64,000 bases of DNA from an uncultured Sphingomonadaceae bacterium (lineage in GTDB: Bacteria > Pseudomonadota > Alphaproteobacteria > Sphingomonadales > Sphingomonadaceae). Positions 43,827-52,627 of this stretch are shown piece after piece. Location of the stretch: positions 248,001 to 312,000 of the forward strand of contig CAMYJW010000030.1 in the NCBI GenBank assembly GCA_947258815.1, in the 5' to 3' direction. Each line of letters opens with the position of its first letter. Position 1 is the first letter of the stretch. Position numbers and translations under genes: made by a program. Below the pieces are notes generated by a model, which worked only from the letters and a program-made list of their open reading frames with translations, ran no database searches and was not told the DNA's origin.

Positions 43827-43958
43827 CCAGCCTCACGGCTGGATGCGGCCCCGGCCCGACTCCCCCGCCCAACCGCCCGATACAGGTTACCTGAAGGATA
43901 TCGGGTGGTTGGGCGGGGGAGTCGGGCCGGTACCGCAAGGCCAAGACGGATGTCTTGG
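43827..43958. repeat. Large inverted repeat with flanking hairpins in a convergent gap
   Basis: 43852-43882 and 43899-43929 are 31-base arms with one mismatch (a G-U in RNA). The 16-base loop itself contains the palindrome CAGGTTACCTG. A hairpin CCAGCC-TCAC-GGCTGG (43827-43842) precedes it and CCAAGAC-GGAT-GTCTTGG (43941-43958) follows. The motif CGGGGGAGTC occurs again at 43812-43821. It lies between convergent genes and may be a terminator cluster, a REP/MITE-like element or a structured RNA. Confidence 0.9.
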
Positions 43959-43981
43959 TCGCTCCCAACAAAGACTCAAAC

Positions 43982-44260
43982 CTACCGGAAATTATCCGCG
44001 TAAGCCTGAATTTTCAGACGGCGTGGCGGAGTTGGATGCACGCGCGCGTCAATTCCATAGCGTTGCGCATATGCCTGTGCATCTTCGCTTGAAGCGAACG
44101 TCAGCTGCACTTGCTGCTGCGTGTCGCCAGAACCGGCCCAGCCCATCAGCGGATCGGGCTGTTTCGCTTCGGCAGGTTCAAATTCAAGAACCCACTGGTC
44201 AATGCGGGCCTTGCCGGACTGCATGGCGTTTTTCGGGCGCTGATAGATACGTGCGGTCAT
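43982..44260 (-). CDS. NDUFS4-like accessory subunit of respiratory complex I
   Basis: A 92-residue protein with ARIYQRPKNAMQSGKARIDQ near the start, then WVLEFEP and a downstream QLTFASSEDAQAYAQRYGI, the pattern of the 18-kDa (NDUFS4/ETC_C1_NDUFA4) accessory subunit found in alphaproteobacteria and mitochondria. I chose the ATG at 44260. It is not next to any nuo gene. Upstream is hrpB on the same strand with a 31-bp gap. Family call is from pattern. Confidence 0.85.
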   Translation of the reverse strand: MTARIYQRPKNAMQSGKARIDQWVLEFEPAEAKQPDPLMGWAGSGDTQQQVQLTFASSEDAQAYAQRYGIDARVHPTPPRRLKIQAYADNFR

Positions 44261-44291
44261 CCGTTTCGCTTGTCCCGTTTTGCGCGCTAAA

Positions 44292-46757
44292 TCAAGACCG
44301 CTTTGATGCCTCATGCGCCCTTTTTGTCTTGAGGCCGGGATCTTCGGCCCATGGCTCATCGGGCCAGCGGTGTTTGGGATAGCGCCCTTTCATATCGCGC
44401 ACGACATCGCGCCAGGATCCACGCCAGAAACCCGGAAGATCGCGTGTGGACTGGATCGGGCGGCCTGCGGGCGATGTCAGTTTGATCAGCAGCGGCCTTG
44501 CTGGCTGGCCGATGGTGGGATGCACATCAAGACCAAACAGCGCCTGTACCCGCACTTCCACGCATGGCCCGCCTTCATCGTCATAATCAATCGCATGGTC
44601 CGTCCCCGCCGGGCTGGTGAAGCGGGACGGCGCAAGCCGATCCAGCCGCTGGCGCGTTTCCCAATCGAGCGTTGCCAGCACAGCCTCTGCAACTTTGCCG
44701 CGAGGAAGGTTAAGGTCACGCCGCCCGGAAAGCAGCGCAGAAAGCCAGTCTTGCGCCGTTTCGGCCAGCGCCGCAGGGGCCAGCGCGTCAATCCCGGCAT
44801 GGCGCGCACGGGCGATCAACGCGCCGGGCAACAAACTGTTCATGCGGGTGCGCGCGGTTTCCAGCAGGAACGCGGCCATCGCATCGGGATCGGGCTTCGG
44901 GTCTGGCCCGCTGGCCAGCATGATCGCACCCATCCGCCGTTCCAGCCGCGCTTCGGCCCTGCCCTCAGCCTCATTCCAGCGCAGCGTCGATTGTCGTTCA
45001 ATCAGATGATCGAGCGCGCTTTCCACTTCCTCTGTCGTGAGCGCCGCTGCCGCGGTGATGCGCGCGCCTTTCGCCTGCCCGTGCGCATCGCCGATCACCA
45101 GCCAATCGGCCCGTGCCAGCGAAGATGCCGGATCAAGTACATAGCCGCGCCCGCCTGAGGAGAGCCAGCGTTCCCCATTTGCATCGCGCTTTTTTGCAAC
45201 ATTATCAGGCCGCGCAAAAGCAAGGAACAGCGCGGGGTTGAGATCGCGATCTGCGCTCTTCGGGGTTGGTGCCCCCGCACTTTCAGCCTTTTCCGCGCGC
45301 TGCGCCCAGCGTTCAGCCAGCTTGCGCGAAGCATTGGCGCGCGGCGATCTGTCTCCATTCCACCGATCAAGCCGCTGGAGCAGATCCTCACCGCGCCCGC
45401 CAAGCCCGCGTTCCTGCAACAATAGAGCCAGCTTTGCCGCCTTGGCAGACTGGCCTGCCTGCGCCCCATAAAGCACCATCGCCGCCTGCGCCGGGTCCAT
45501 CGGCAAACTGGCAACCCGATCGCCAAATGGCGTGATCGCGCCTTGTTCATCAAGCGCGCCCAGCGCTTCCAGCCGCGCGCGCGCCGCTTCAACCGAAGCG
45601 GCAGGCGGCGGATCGATCCACGCCATGCCTGCCGGATCGCGCGTGCCCCACTTGGCCAGTGACAGCACCAGCGCGGCGAGATCGGACGTTTCGATTTCGG
45701 GCGGATCAAATTCAGGCCGGCCCGCGTGCGCAGCCTCTTCCCACAAGCGACAGGCAACACCCGGCCCCTGACGCGCCGCGCGCCCTGCCCGCTGCGCCGC
45801 CGATGCCTGACTGGCCCGATGGGTTACCAGCCGGGTTACCCCCGCCGCCTTGTCAAACTCCGCCCGGCGCGAAAGCCCGGAATCGACGACGACCGAAACC
45901 CCGTCCAGCGTCAGCGACGTTTCAGCAATCGCGGTAGCCAGCACGATGCGCCGCTGCCCTTGCGGATCACGCCGGATCGCCGCACGTTGCGCTGCCGGAT
46001 CGCACTGCCCATGAAGCGGAAGGATCAGCGCACCGGGCAACTTCTCGGCCAGTCGCTCGCGCGTGCGCTCAATCTCTCCCACGCCGGGAAGGAATGCCAG
46101 CACATCGCCATCGTGTTCGCGCCATGCCGTAAGAACTGCAGACGCCATCGCATCGGGCGTGCGCAATTCAGGGTTTGCACCCAGCCAGCGGATCGCCAGC
46201 GGATGCGCTTTACCCTCGCTTGCGATCACCGGCGCCTGATCGAGCAGCGCGGCAAACCGCTCTCCATCGATCGTTGCAGACATCACCAGCAGCCGCAAAT
46301 CGGGCCGCAATACCTGCTGGCTTTCAATCGCGAGCGCCAGCCCCAGATCGCTATCCAGATGCCGCTCATGCGCTTCATCAAACAGCACCGCAGAAACGCC
46401 GGACAGTTCAGGATCTCCAAGAATGGTCGAAACGAAAATCGCCTCGGTCATCACCAGAACCCGCGTTTGGGCCGATCGTTTGCTGTCCAGCCGGGTGAGA
46501 TAGCCAATCGTCTGCCCCGGCTTTTCACCCAATTGTTCCGCCATCCGCTCTGCTGCTGCGCGTGCAGCCACTCTGCGCGGGCTGAGCAGGATCACCGTGC
46601 CGCCACACCACGCTTCGCCAATCAGCTCGGGCGCAATTGCGGTCGTCTTGCCCGCACCCGGCGGCGCGATCAGCACCGCGCCATTGCGCGCCTGCAAGGC
46701 CGACAGCAGATCGGGCAAAACAGCATGGACAGGAAGATCACTCACGCGCCGGGTCAT
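44292..46757 (-). CDS. hrpB: HrpB, DEAH-type ATP-dependent helicase
   Basis: An 821-residue helicase. Walker A APPGAGKTT lies near residue 31, DEAH in LFDEAHERHLDSD follows, and motif VI is QRAGRAARQGPGV. The HA2 domain and the HrpB-specific C-terminal domain (ending in YPKHRWPDEPWAEDP) are present. HrpB is widely conserved and probably acts on RNA, but its target is unknown. The gene follows the homocysteine methyltransferase gene by 73 bp on the same strand. Confidence 0.94.
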   Translation of the reverse strand: MTRRVSDLPVHAVLPDLLSALQARNGAVLIAPPGAGKTTAIAPELIGEAWCGGTVILLSPRRVAARAAAERMAEQLGEKPGQTIGYLTRLDSKRSAQTRVLVMTEAIFVSTILGDPELSGVSAVLFDEAHERHLDSDLGLALAIESQQVLRPDLRLLVMSATIDGERFAALLDQAPVIASEGKAHPLAIRWLGANPELRTPDAMASAVLTAWREHDGDVLAFLPGVGEIERTRERLAEKLPGALILPLHGQCDPAAQRAAIRRDPQGQRRIVLATAIAETSLTLDGVSVVVDSGLSRRAEFDKAAGVTRLVTHRASQASAAQRAGRAARQGPGVACRLWEEAAHAGRPEFDPPEIETSDLAALVLSLAKWGTRDPAGMAWIDPPPAASVEAARARLEALGALDEQGAITPFGDRVASLPMDPAQAAMVLYGAQAGQSAKAAKLALLLQERGLGGRGEDLLQRLDRWNGDRSPRANASRKLAERWAQRAEKAESAGAPTPKSADRDLNPALFLAFARPDNVAKKRDANGERWLSSGGRGYVLDPASSLARADWLVIGDAHGQAKGARITAAAALTTEEVESALDHLIERQSTLRWNEAEGRAEARLERRMGAIMLASGPDPKPDPDAMAAFLLETARTRMNSLLPGALIARARHAGIDALAPAALAETAQDWLSALLSGRRDLNLPRGKVAEAVLATLDWETRQRLDRLAPSRFTSPAGTDHAIDYDDEGGPCVEVRVQALFGLDVHPTIGQPARPLLIKLTSPAGRPIQSTRDLPGFWRGSWRDVVRDMKGRYPKHRWPDEPWAEDPGLKTKRAHEASKRS

Positions 46758-46830
46758 AAGCGCGAAACGCGAAAGTGGCTATTGCCCGATTGGCAAACCG
46801 GCCCGGCAATCGCCGGGCCGACTGCAAAAT

Positions 46831-47778
46831 TCAGGCCACAGCTTCGCCATGCAGATGGTGCGACGCGCAGGCAACATGGCGATGATCGGTTCCGCAGCAT
46901 CCGCCAAACACGCGCAAGTTGGGCAACCGGTTTGCCAGTTCGGCATGAAGCTGGCCAAATTCCTCCGGATTGCCCTGATCGAGCGTTTCGGACTCGTCCA
47001 GCTCCGCATGGCTGAGCCGCGATGCATTGGCCCTGATCCCGCCGATACGCCCGGTCCAGCGCTCGCCTTTTGTCAGCGTATCGCGGAAATGATCGGGATG
47101 CGCGCAGTTCACCATGAAATAGGCCGCCGCTTCTCCGGTCGCCTCATCCACCGCATCAATCGCGGCGCCCAGCAAATCGCCTGTTGGCAACCGGCCATCG
47201 GTTTCCACCGTGAACGAGATGGCAACCGGCACACCGATATCGCGCGCCGCTCGCACAATGCCGGTCGCCTCACCAATCGTGTTGATCGTCATCGCGGTGA
47301 TCATATCAACCCCGGCATCGGCCAGAGCACGGATCTGCGGGCTATGCATCGCAAAAGCCGCATCGCTTCCGGCAACCTTTCCGGGCTGATAGCCATCGCC
47401 AGCCGGACCGACGACGCCGTTGATCACAATGTCGGGCACACGCGCGCGCCAGTCATCGCGCACAGAACACGCAAACTGCACTGCATCGGCGGACAATTTC
47501 AGCAGCTCTTCCTTTGAAATGCCTAATGCGGGTGCCCATTCAACACAGCCGCGCCATGTGTTGGTATCCAGCACAAAACCGGTCTGCGCCTGCTGTGCCA
47601 TCGCCAGAAATTCATCGAAGTATTCGCGCATCGCGGCCCGCGCGGCATCATCGTTCATCAGCATGATCGCCGCGAACTGCGGCAGATCGAACCCGCGCTG
47701 AAACAGCAGCCAGGTTTCAAACCCGCCATCTGTCAGGAACGGGCGCTTTGCATTCTGCAGTTTATCGATCAGTGTCAT
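46831..47778 (-). CDS. Homocysteine S-methyltransferase family protein (MmuM/BHMT-like)
   Basis: A 315-residue TIM-barrel zinc methyltransferase. Zinc-binding Cys residues lie in NCAHP (near 222) and GGCCGTDHRH near the C-terminus, and the N-terminus is TDGGFETWLL. It would methylate homocysteine to methionine using S-methylmethionine or a betaine. The ATG at 47778 has GGAG upstream. A TetR gene diverges from it across a 213-bp AT-rich region, which holds the shared control region. Confidence 0.9.
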   Translation of the reverse strand: MTLIDKLQNAKRPFLTDGGFETWLLFQRGFDLPQFAAIMLMNDDAARAAMREYFDEFLAMAQQAQTGFVLDTNTWRGCVEWAPALGISKEELLKLSADAVQFACSVRDDWRARVPDIVINGVVGPAGDGYQPGKVAGSDAAFAMHSPQIRALADAGVDMITAMTINTIGEATGIVRAARDIGVPVAISFTVETDGRLPTGDLLGAAIDAVDEATGEAAAYFMVNCAHPDHFRDTLTKGERWTGRIGGIRANASRLSHAELDESETLDQGNPEEFGQLHAELANRLPNLRVFGGCCGTDHRHVACASHHLHGEAVA

Positions 47779-47991
47779 CTTGCATCTCCATATCCATCAA
47801 ACATCGATGCACAGCTTATATGACGTGCGCCTGTGCCCGAGATAGCCGACTTGCGGTGCCGTTGGGCAAGGTTATTTTATTCAATAGATTCAAATATATG
47901 ATAAGAAACCACAAACGCAGCAAAATCGCGCATTGGCAAAAACTGTACTGCCGGTATTGTAAAGCGCACCCAGCCAGCAAAAGGATAAGCC

Positions 47992-48606
47992 GTGGCGCGT
48001 GGCAGCGAAACCCGTTCAAAAATCATGGACATCGCGCAAGAAGCGGTGCTGGCAAAAGGGTTCGATTCAACCTCGATCGAAGAAATCGTCGCCAGCGCTG
48101 AAATCACCAAAAGCGGCTTTTTCTATCATTTCAAAGACAAGAACGCCCTCGCCTATGCGCTGATCGAACGGCATATTGGCGTGGAAGATGCGCTGTTTGA
48201 CGATCTGTTTGGGCGCGCCCGCGATTTAAGCGACGATCCCTTGCAGGCAATGCTGATCGGGCTGAAACTGCTGGCCGAACTGATCGAGGATATGCCCGGC
48301 GGACACCCCGGATGCATCGTTGCCACCGCTGCCTATCAGGACCGGCTGTTCAACAACGACGTGCGCGAAATCAATGCCCGCGCCGTGCTTGGCTGGCGCG
48401 CTCGCTTTCGCCCGATGTTCGATGACATCGCCGCAAAATATCCGCCGCGCGAAGCGGTCGATCTGGATCAACTCGCAGACATGGTCAGCACCGTGATCGA
48501 AGGCGGGCTTGTGATGGGCAGAGCACTCGCAAACCCCGCAGCCACATCACAGCAGATTATGCTGTTTCGATCCTACATAAAGCTGCTGTTCCAGCCGCAG
48601 GACTAA
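47992..48606 (+). CDS. TetR family regulator divergent from the homocysteine methyltransferase
   Basis: A 204-residue protein with an N-terminal HTH (SKIMDIAQEAVLAKGFDSTS then KSGFFYHFKDKNALA) and a C-terminal ligand domain. The start is a GTG with AAGGAT upstream. It is divergent from the methyltransferase gene, so autoregulation and control of that gene are likely (inference). The 47779-47991 gap is AT-rich and shows no gene; I see no clear palindrome operator there. Confidence 0.9.
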   Translation: MARGSETRSKIMDIAQEAVLAKGFDSTSIEEIVASAEITKSGFFYHFKDKNALAYALIERHIGVEDALFDDLFGRARDLSDDPLQAMLIGLKLLAELIEDMPGGHPGCIVATAAYQDRLFNNDVREINARAVLGWRARFRPMFDDIAAKYPPREAVDLDQLADMVSTVIEGGLVMGRALANPAATSQQIMLFRSYIKLLFQPQD

Positions 48607-48632
48607 GTCATGCGTTTCCTGACTGCTTGAAC

Positions 48633-49649
48633 TCAGTATCGGCGGGCGACGGCGAATTCGGCGGCTTCGGCCATGGCGCTGCGCGCTTCGCTGGCGGGGA
48701 AGCAGGCGATGGCGTCTATCGCGCGCTGGGCATAGTGGCGGGCGCGATCGCGTGTGGCGCTGACGGCATCGTGCTTGTTTATCAGCGCGATGGCATGAGC
48801 CAGATCTTCATCCTCGGTGCGGAAACCGGCGATGGCATCCTGCCAGAACTGGCGTTCTTCGGCATTGCCGCGTGCATAAGCCAGAATGACCGGAAGCGTC
48901 ATCTTGCCTTCGCGGAAATCGTCGCCTTTGTCCTTGCCCGATTCGCCGCTTTCGGAATCGTAATCAATCGCATCGTCAACAAGCTGGAAGGCAACGCCCA
49001 GATTGCGGCCAAATTCATCGAGCGCGCGCTCATTGGCTTCGCCACATTCCGCCACGACACCGGCAATACGCGTTGCCGCTGCAAACAGCGCCGCGGTTTT
49101 CGCGCCGATGATCGAGAGATAACGCTCTTCGCTGGTTTCGATGTGACGCTGCGCGGTAAGCTGATCGACTTCGCCTTCGGCAATCACGGCAGAAGCGTTG
49201 CTGAGAATCTTGAGAACGCGCAGCGAGCCATCTTCAACCATCAGTTCAAACGAACGGCTGAACAGAAAATCGCCAACCAGAACCGTCGCCGGATTGCCGT
49301 AAACGATGTTCGCGCTGGCCTTGCCGCGCCGCAGATCGGAGCCGTCCACCACATCATCGTGCAGCAGCGTCGCGGTGTGGATAAATTCCACTGCGGCGGC
49401 AAGCTTGTGGTGGCGGGTGCCCTGATAGCCGCACAGTTCCGCGCCCGCGATCGTCAGCATCGGGCGCATGCGTTTGCCACCGCCCGAAATAAGATGCCCG
49501 GCCAGCGCCGGGATCAGCGGAATTTCGCTTTGCATGCGTTCGAGGATAACCGCATTGACGCAGTTCATGCCCGGCGCGGTCAACGAAAGCATGGGCTGCA
49601 ACGAAGGCTGCTCGCCGCGCGGGCGCAGGGTAATTACATCGGCACTCAT
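48633..49649 (-). CDS. Long-chain polyprenyl diphosphate synthase (octaprenyl/decaprenyl type)
   Basis: A 338-residue trans-prenyltransferase. It has the first Asp-rich motif LLHDDVVDGSD near residue 95, the second FQLVDDAIDYD near 218, and GGGKRMRPML. It builds the side chain of ubiquinone. I chose the ATG at 49649. The chorismate mutase gene is divergent from it. Chain length cannot be told by eye, so IspB or DdsA is not specified. Confidence 0.94.
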   Translation of the reverse strand: MSADVITLRPRGEQPSLQPMLSLTAPGMNCVNAVILERMQSEIPLIPALAGHLISGGGKRMRPMLTIAGAELCGYQGTRHHKLAAAVEFIHTATLLHDDVVDGSDLRRGKASANIVYGNPATVLVGDFLFSRSFELMVEDGSLRVLKILSNASAVIAEGEVDQLTAQRHIETSEERYLSIIGAKTAALFAAATRIAGVVAECGEANERALDEFGRNLGVAFQLVDDAIDYDSESGESGKDKGDDFREGKMTLPVILAYARGNAEERQFWQDAIAGFRTEDEDLAHAIALINKHDAVSATRDRARHYAQRAIDAIACFPASEARSAMAEAAEFAVARRY

Positions 49650-49739
49650 CGGCTGAGCGCATTGCGCACTCTGGCGCGCCAACGCAAGTCAAAATACCGC
49701 ATCTGGCGTTGCGGTTTACGCCATGCTAGCGAAGCCGCG

Positions 49740-50039
49740 ATGAGTGACGAGACCCCCACCCCTGATCCGATCCTTGCCGGATATCGCGCGAGCATCGACA
49801 ATATCGACGTTGCGCTGATCCACATGCTGGCAGAGCGGTTTCGCATCACCAAAGCCGTTGGCAGGCACAAAGCCGAACACAATCTGCCACCATCCGATCC
49901 GGGGCGCGAGGAACGCCAGGTCACCCGGATGCGCAAGCTTGCCGAAGATGCAAACCTCGATCCGGAATTTTCCGAAAAGTTCCTGCGCTTCATCATCGAT
50001 GAAGTGATCCGGCATCACCAGCAGGCACAAGGCAAATAA
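49740..50039 (+). CDS. Chorismate mutase (AroQ type, stand-alone)
   Basis: A 99-residue all-helical chorismate mutase. Helix 1 has ILAGYRASIDNIDVALIHML with the conserved Arg, Asp and ERF after it, and the second half carries KAVGRHKAEHN and REERQ. It converts chorismate to prephenate for Phe/Tyr. The ATG at 49740 gives the expected length. It is divergent from the prenyl synthase and convergent with the sensor kinase gene. Confidence 0.92.
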   Translation: MSDETPTPDPILAGYRASIDNIDVALIHMLAERFRITKAVGRHKAEHNLPPSDPGREERQVTRMRKLAEDANLDPEFSEKFLRFIIDEVIRHHQQAQGK

Positions 50040-50090
50040 CGGCCACACAGCCGCAACAGGCCATGCCGTTGCGCGGAGCCTTAGCCTTGC

Positions 50091-51545
50091 TTATGCGGCG
50101 GCGCGAGGCAGGCGCAGTTTGACCAGCAACCCGCCAAGATCCTCGCTTTCGTCAAGCTCAACCGACCCGCCATAAATCTCGGCAACATCGCGCACGATGG
50201 CAAGCCCCAGCCCCGTTCCCGGCTTGCCCGTATCCAGCCGCGCGCCGCGATCGAAAATGCGACCTCTTTCCGACGCCGGAATGCCGACGCCATCGTCTTC
50301 GATCCAGATTTCGCACGTTTTGGGGTCATCGCCCTGACCAACCGAGACGAATACACTCCCGCCACCGTATTTCGCGGCATTTTCGATCAGATTGCCAAGC
50401 AGTTCGTCAAGATCCTGCCTTTCCAGCGATACAATCGCATCGCGATCGCCATCAAGATCGAACCGGGTGTGATCATACAACCTTTCAACCGCCCGCAGCA
50501 CCGCTTCCAGACTTGTCCAGACATTGGTTCGCGACAGGCCGACCGCGCGGCGGCCGACCGCTCGCGCTCTGGCCAGATGATGATCGACCTGACGGCGCAT
50601 CACCGTTGCCTCGCGGATCACCGTGTCCGACAGATCGGGCGCTTTGGCCGTCGCCGCGTTCATCACCACTGTCAGCGGAGTTTTGAGAGCATGTGCAAGA
50701 TTGCCGGCGTGTGTGCGCGCTTCTTCGGCCTGCCGGTCGGTGTGTTCAAGCAGTGCGTTAAGCTCTTCAACCAGCGGCTGAACTTCGAGCGGAAGCGGCT
50801 CGGTCATGCGGTTGGCACCCGTGGTGCGCATCTTCATAATTGCGCGACGCACATGGCGCAGCGGAAACAGGCCATACCAGGTCTGCATGCCCGCCATCAG
50901 CAGCAGCCCCACGCCCAATATCAGGAAACTGTATAGAAGGATCGCCCGAATATTGGCGATCTGTCTGTCCAGTTCCTCCCGGCTGGCAGCAACAGTGAAC
51001 ATCCATTTCGTATCGCTGCCCGGCAGGATGATCGAGCGTTCCATCGTGCGCAGCGCCTCACCCTCAAACTGCGTGCTGTCAAACACATGGGGCTCACTGT
51101 CGAAATGATCGTTCTTGGTCTCCAGCGTGCGATCCCAGAGCGAGCGTGAGGGAAAATCCTCATGCCCTTCCCCCCGGATCTGCCAGTAAAGTCCGCTATT
51201 TGGCTCAAGAAACCGCTGATCGCCAAGCGGCCGGTTAAAGAACACCTCGCCATCCGGCCCGATCTCCGCCGATCCCACCATGCCAGTGAGCATATAGCCA
51301 AGCTGCTCGTCAAAATTTTCAGTGATGAGCGAGGTCAGCGTGCGATCAAGCGCAACGCCGCCCAGCAGCAGCAGGATCGTGATCCAGCCCGCCGCGATCA
51401 GCATCATGCGCCGCGCAAGCGAGCCGGTATCTCCCTGAGCGGGCGCGGCCGGCCTGGCAGCCGCCGGGCTTTCGGGATCAGCCGCGGGGATCGTCTGCGG
51501 GGTCGTCGAGACTGTACCCGAGCCCACGGATGGTGGTGATGACAT
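50091..51545 (-). CDS. Sensor histidine kinase of a two-component system
   Basis: About 484 residues. The N-terminus is disordered, followed by two membrane helices flanking a ~150-residue periplasmic domain. A HAMP-like linker and the HisKA box HALKTPLTVV come next, then HATPase motifs NLIENAAKYG, DDGVGIP and GTGLGLAIV. The start is uncertain: the ATG at 51545 overlaps the response-regulator gene by 68 bp and a GTG at 51527 is an alternative. It is co-transcribed with the regulator. Confidence 0.92.
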   Translation of the reverse strand: MSSPPSVGSGTVSTTPQTIPAADPESPAAARPAAPAQGDTGSLARRMMLIAAGWITILLLLGGVALDRTLTSLITENFDEQLGYMLTGMVGSAEIGPDGEVFFNRPLGDQRFLEPNSGLYWQIRGEGHEDFPSRSLWDRTLETKNDHFDSEPHVFDSTQFEGEALRTMERSIILPGSDTKWMFTVAASREELDRQIANIRAILLYSFLILGVGLLLMAGMQTWYGLFPLRHVRRAIMKMRTTGANRMTEPLPLEVQPLVEELNALLEHTDRQAEEARTHAGNLAHALKTPLTVVMNAATAKAPDLSDTVIREATVMRRQVDHHLARARAVGRRAVGLSRTNVWTSLEAVLRAVERLYDHTRFDLDGDRDAIVSLERQDLDELLGNLIENAAKYGGGSVFVSVGQGDDPKTCEIWIEDDGVGIPASERGRIFDRGARLDTGKPGTGLGLAIVRDVAEIYGGSVELDESEDLGGLLVKLRLPRAAA

Positions 51546-52155
51546 CGGAGCCAAGTTTCTTGCGAATGCGCGTAACGAACACTTCGATCGTGTTCGAATC
51601 ACGGTCAAAATCCTGATCGTAGATGTGTTCGATCAGTTCAGTGCGGCTGACGACCTTGCCCTTGTGATGCATCAGGTATGAAAGCAGTTTGTATTCCTGC
51701 GCGGTCAGCTTCACCGGTTCACCCGCCAGCGTCACCCGGCCCGAGCGGGTATCGAGCCGGACATTGCCCGCAATCAGCTCTGACGAGGTATTGCCCGAAG
51801 CGCGGCGGATCAGTGCGCGCAAACGCGCGATCAGTTCTTCGGTCTGAAACGGTTTCGCCAGGTAATCGTCGGCCCCTGCATCAAGCCCCGCCACCTTGTC
51901 AGACCAGCTGTCACGCGCGGTCAGCACCAGAACGGGGAAATCGCGCCCTTCCCGGCGCCACATACCCAGAACCGTAAGACCATCAATTTCCGGCAGACCA
52001 AGATCGAGAATGACGGCATCGTAATCCTCGGTAGAACCCAGAAAATGGCCATCCTCACCATCGACCGAAAGATCGACGGCATAGCCGGTCTGCTCAAGCG
52101 TTGTCTTGAGCTGATTGCCCAGCGTTGGTTCATCCTCGACGATCAGGATGCGCAA
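51478..52155 (-). CDS. OmpR-family response regulator
   Basis: A 225-residue regulator. The receiver has the acidic pair EDE (about residues 7-9), phospho-acceptor Asp in DLGLPEIDG (about 51) and Lys in AKPFQTEEL. The winged-helix DNA-binding domain ends in GLGYSLDDP. It pairs with the overlapping kinase gene and lies downstream of a PepSY gene, the layout of FeuPQ/PmrAB-type systems. The signal is unknown. Confidence 0.95.
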   Translation of the reverse strand: MRILIVEDEPTLGNQLKTTLEQTGYAVDLSVDGEDGHFLGSTEDYDAVILDLGLPEIDGLTVLGMWRREGRDFPVLVLTARDSWSDKVAGLDAGADDYLAKPFQTEELIARLRALIRRASGNTSSELIAGNVRLDTRSGRVTLAGEPVKLTAQEYKLLSYLMHHKGKVVSRTELIEHIYDQDFDRDSNTIEVFVTRIRKKLGSDVITTIRGLGYSLDDPADDPRG

Positions 52156-52221
52156 GTCCGGTCTCCCTCCTGTTGCGCCCGAGCCATGGGGTCAAAGCCC
52201 ACTGGCGTCAAGCAACCGCCC

Positions 52222-52533
52222 CTATTTGGAGCGCGCGATAATCTTGCCGGTGCGCGCATCGACATCGATGAAATGCACCCGGCCATTGTCAATAAACTTC
52301 AGACGATACGCCATCGCCGCGGGATCGTATTCCGGGCCAAGATACTGCTTGCCTTCCATCCTTGGCAACACGCGCCGTTCAATCTGCCGCAACGAGCGCA
52401 CATGGCCCGCGCGGCGTTGCTCGCGCACCTGGCCCTGTTCGGTCGATGGATCGGCAACGGCGGTTGGCACAGCCAATGTCAGGCCAGCGGCCAGCCCGAA
52501 ACCGGATAGAGTGAGTAAAGCGAATGTCCTCAT
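52222..52533 (-). CDS. PepSY-domain periplasmic protein
   Basis: A 103-residue precursor with a signal peptide (LTLSGFGLAAGLTLAVPTAVA, cut near residue 27). The mature part ends with the PepSY signature YRLKFIDNGRVHFIDVDARTG. PepSY proteins modulate proteases or sensors in the envelope. It lies 66 bp before the response regulator on the same strand, so it may tune that two-component system; this is inference. Confidence 0.88.
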   Translation of the reverse strand: MRTFALLTLSGFGLAAGLTLAVPTAVADPSTEQGQVREQRRAGHVRSLRQIERRVLPRMEGKQYLGPEYDPAAMAYRLKFIDNGRVHFIDVDARTGKIIARSK

Positions 52534-52627
52534 GATCTGCAGGAAGCTACCCCCATAGCCTTGAACATCGGGTGAATGTCGCGTCGCCGCTTGTCAATGC
52601 ACCGTTCGCGCCGCTAGGGCGCGGCTC

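Noticed and set aside
45726..47015. 429-codon + strand frame
   Set aside because: Antisense to hrpB and to the homocysteine methyltransferase; no recognisable domain.
49377..49385. Perfect DnaA box inside the prenyl synthase gene
   Set aside because: It lies in coding sequence as a single copy and shows that the 9-mer can occur by chance; no origin features.
48627..50039. 470-codon + strand frame
   Set aside because: Antisense to the prenyl synthase; only the chorismate mutase part from 49740 is real.
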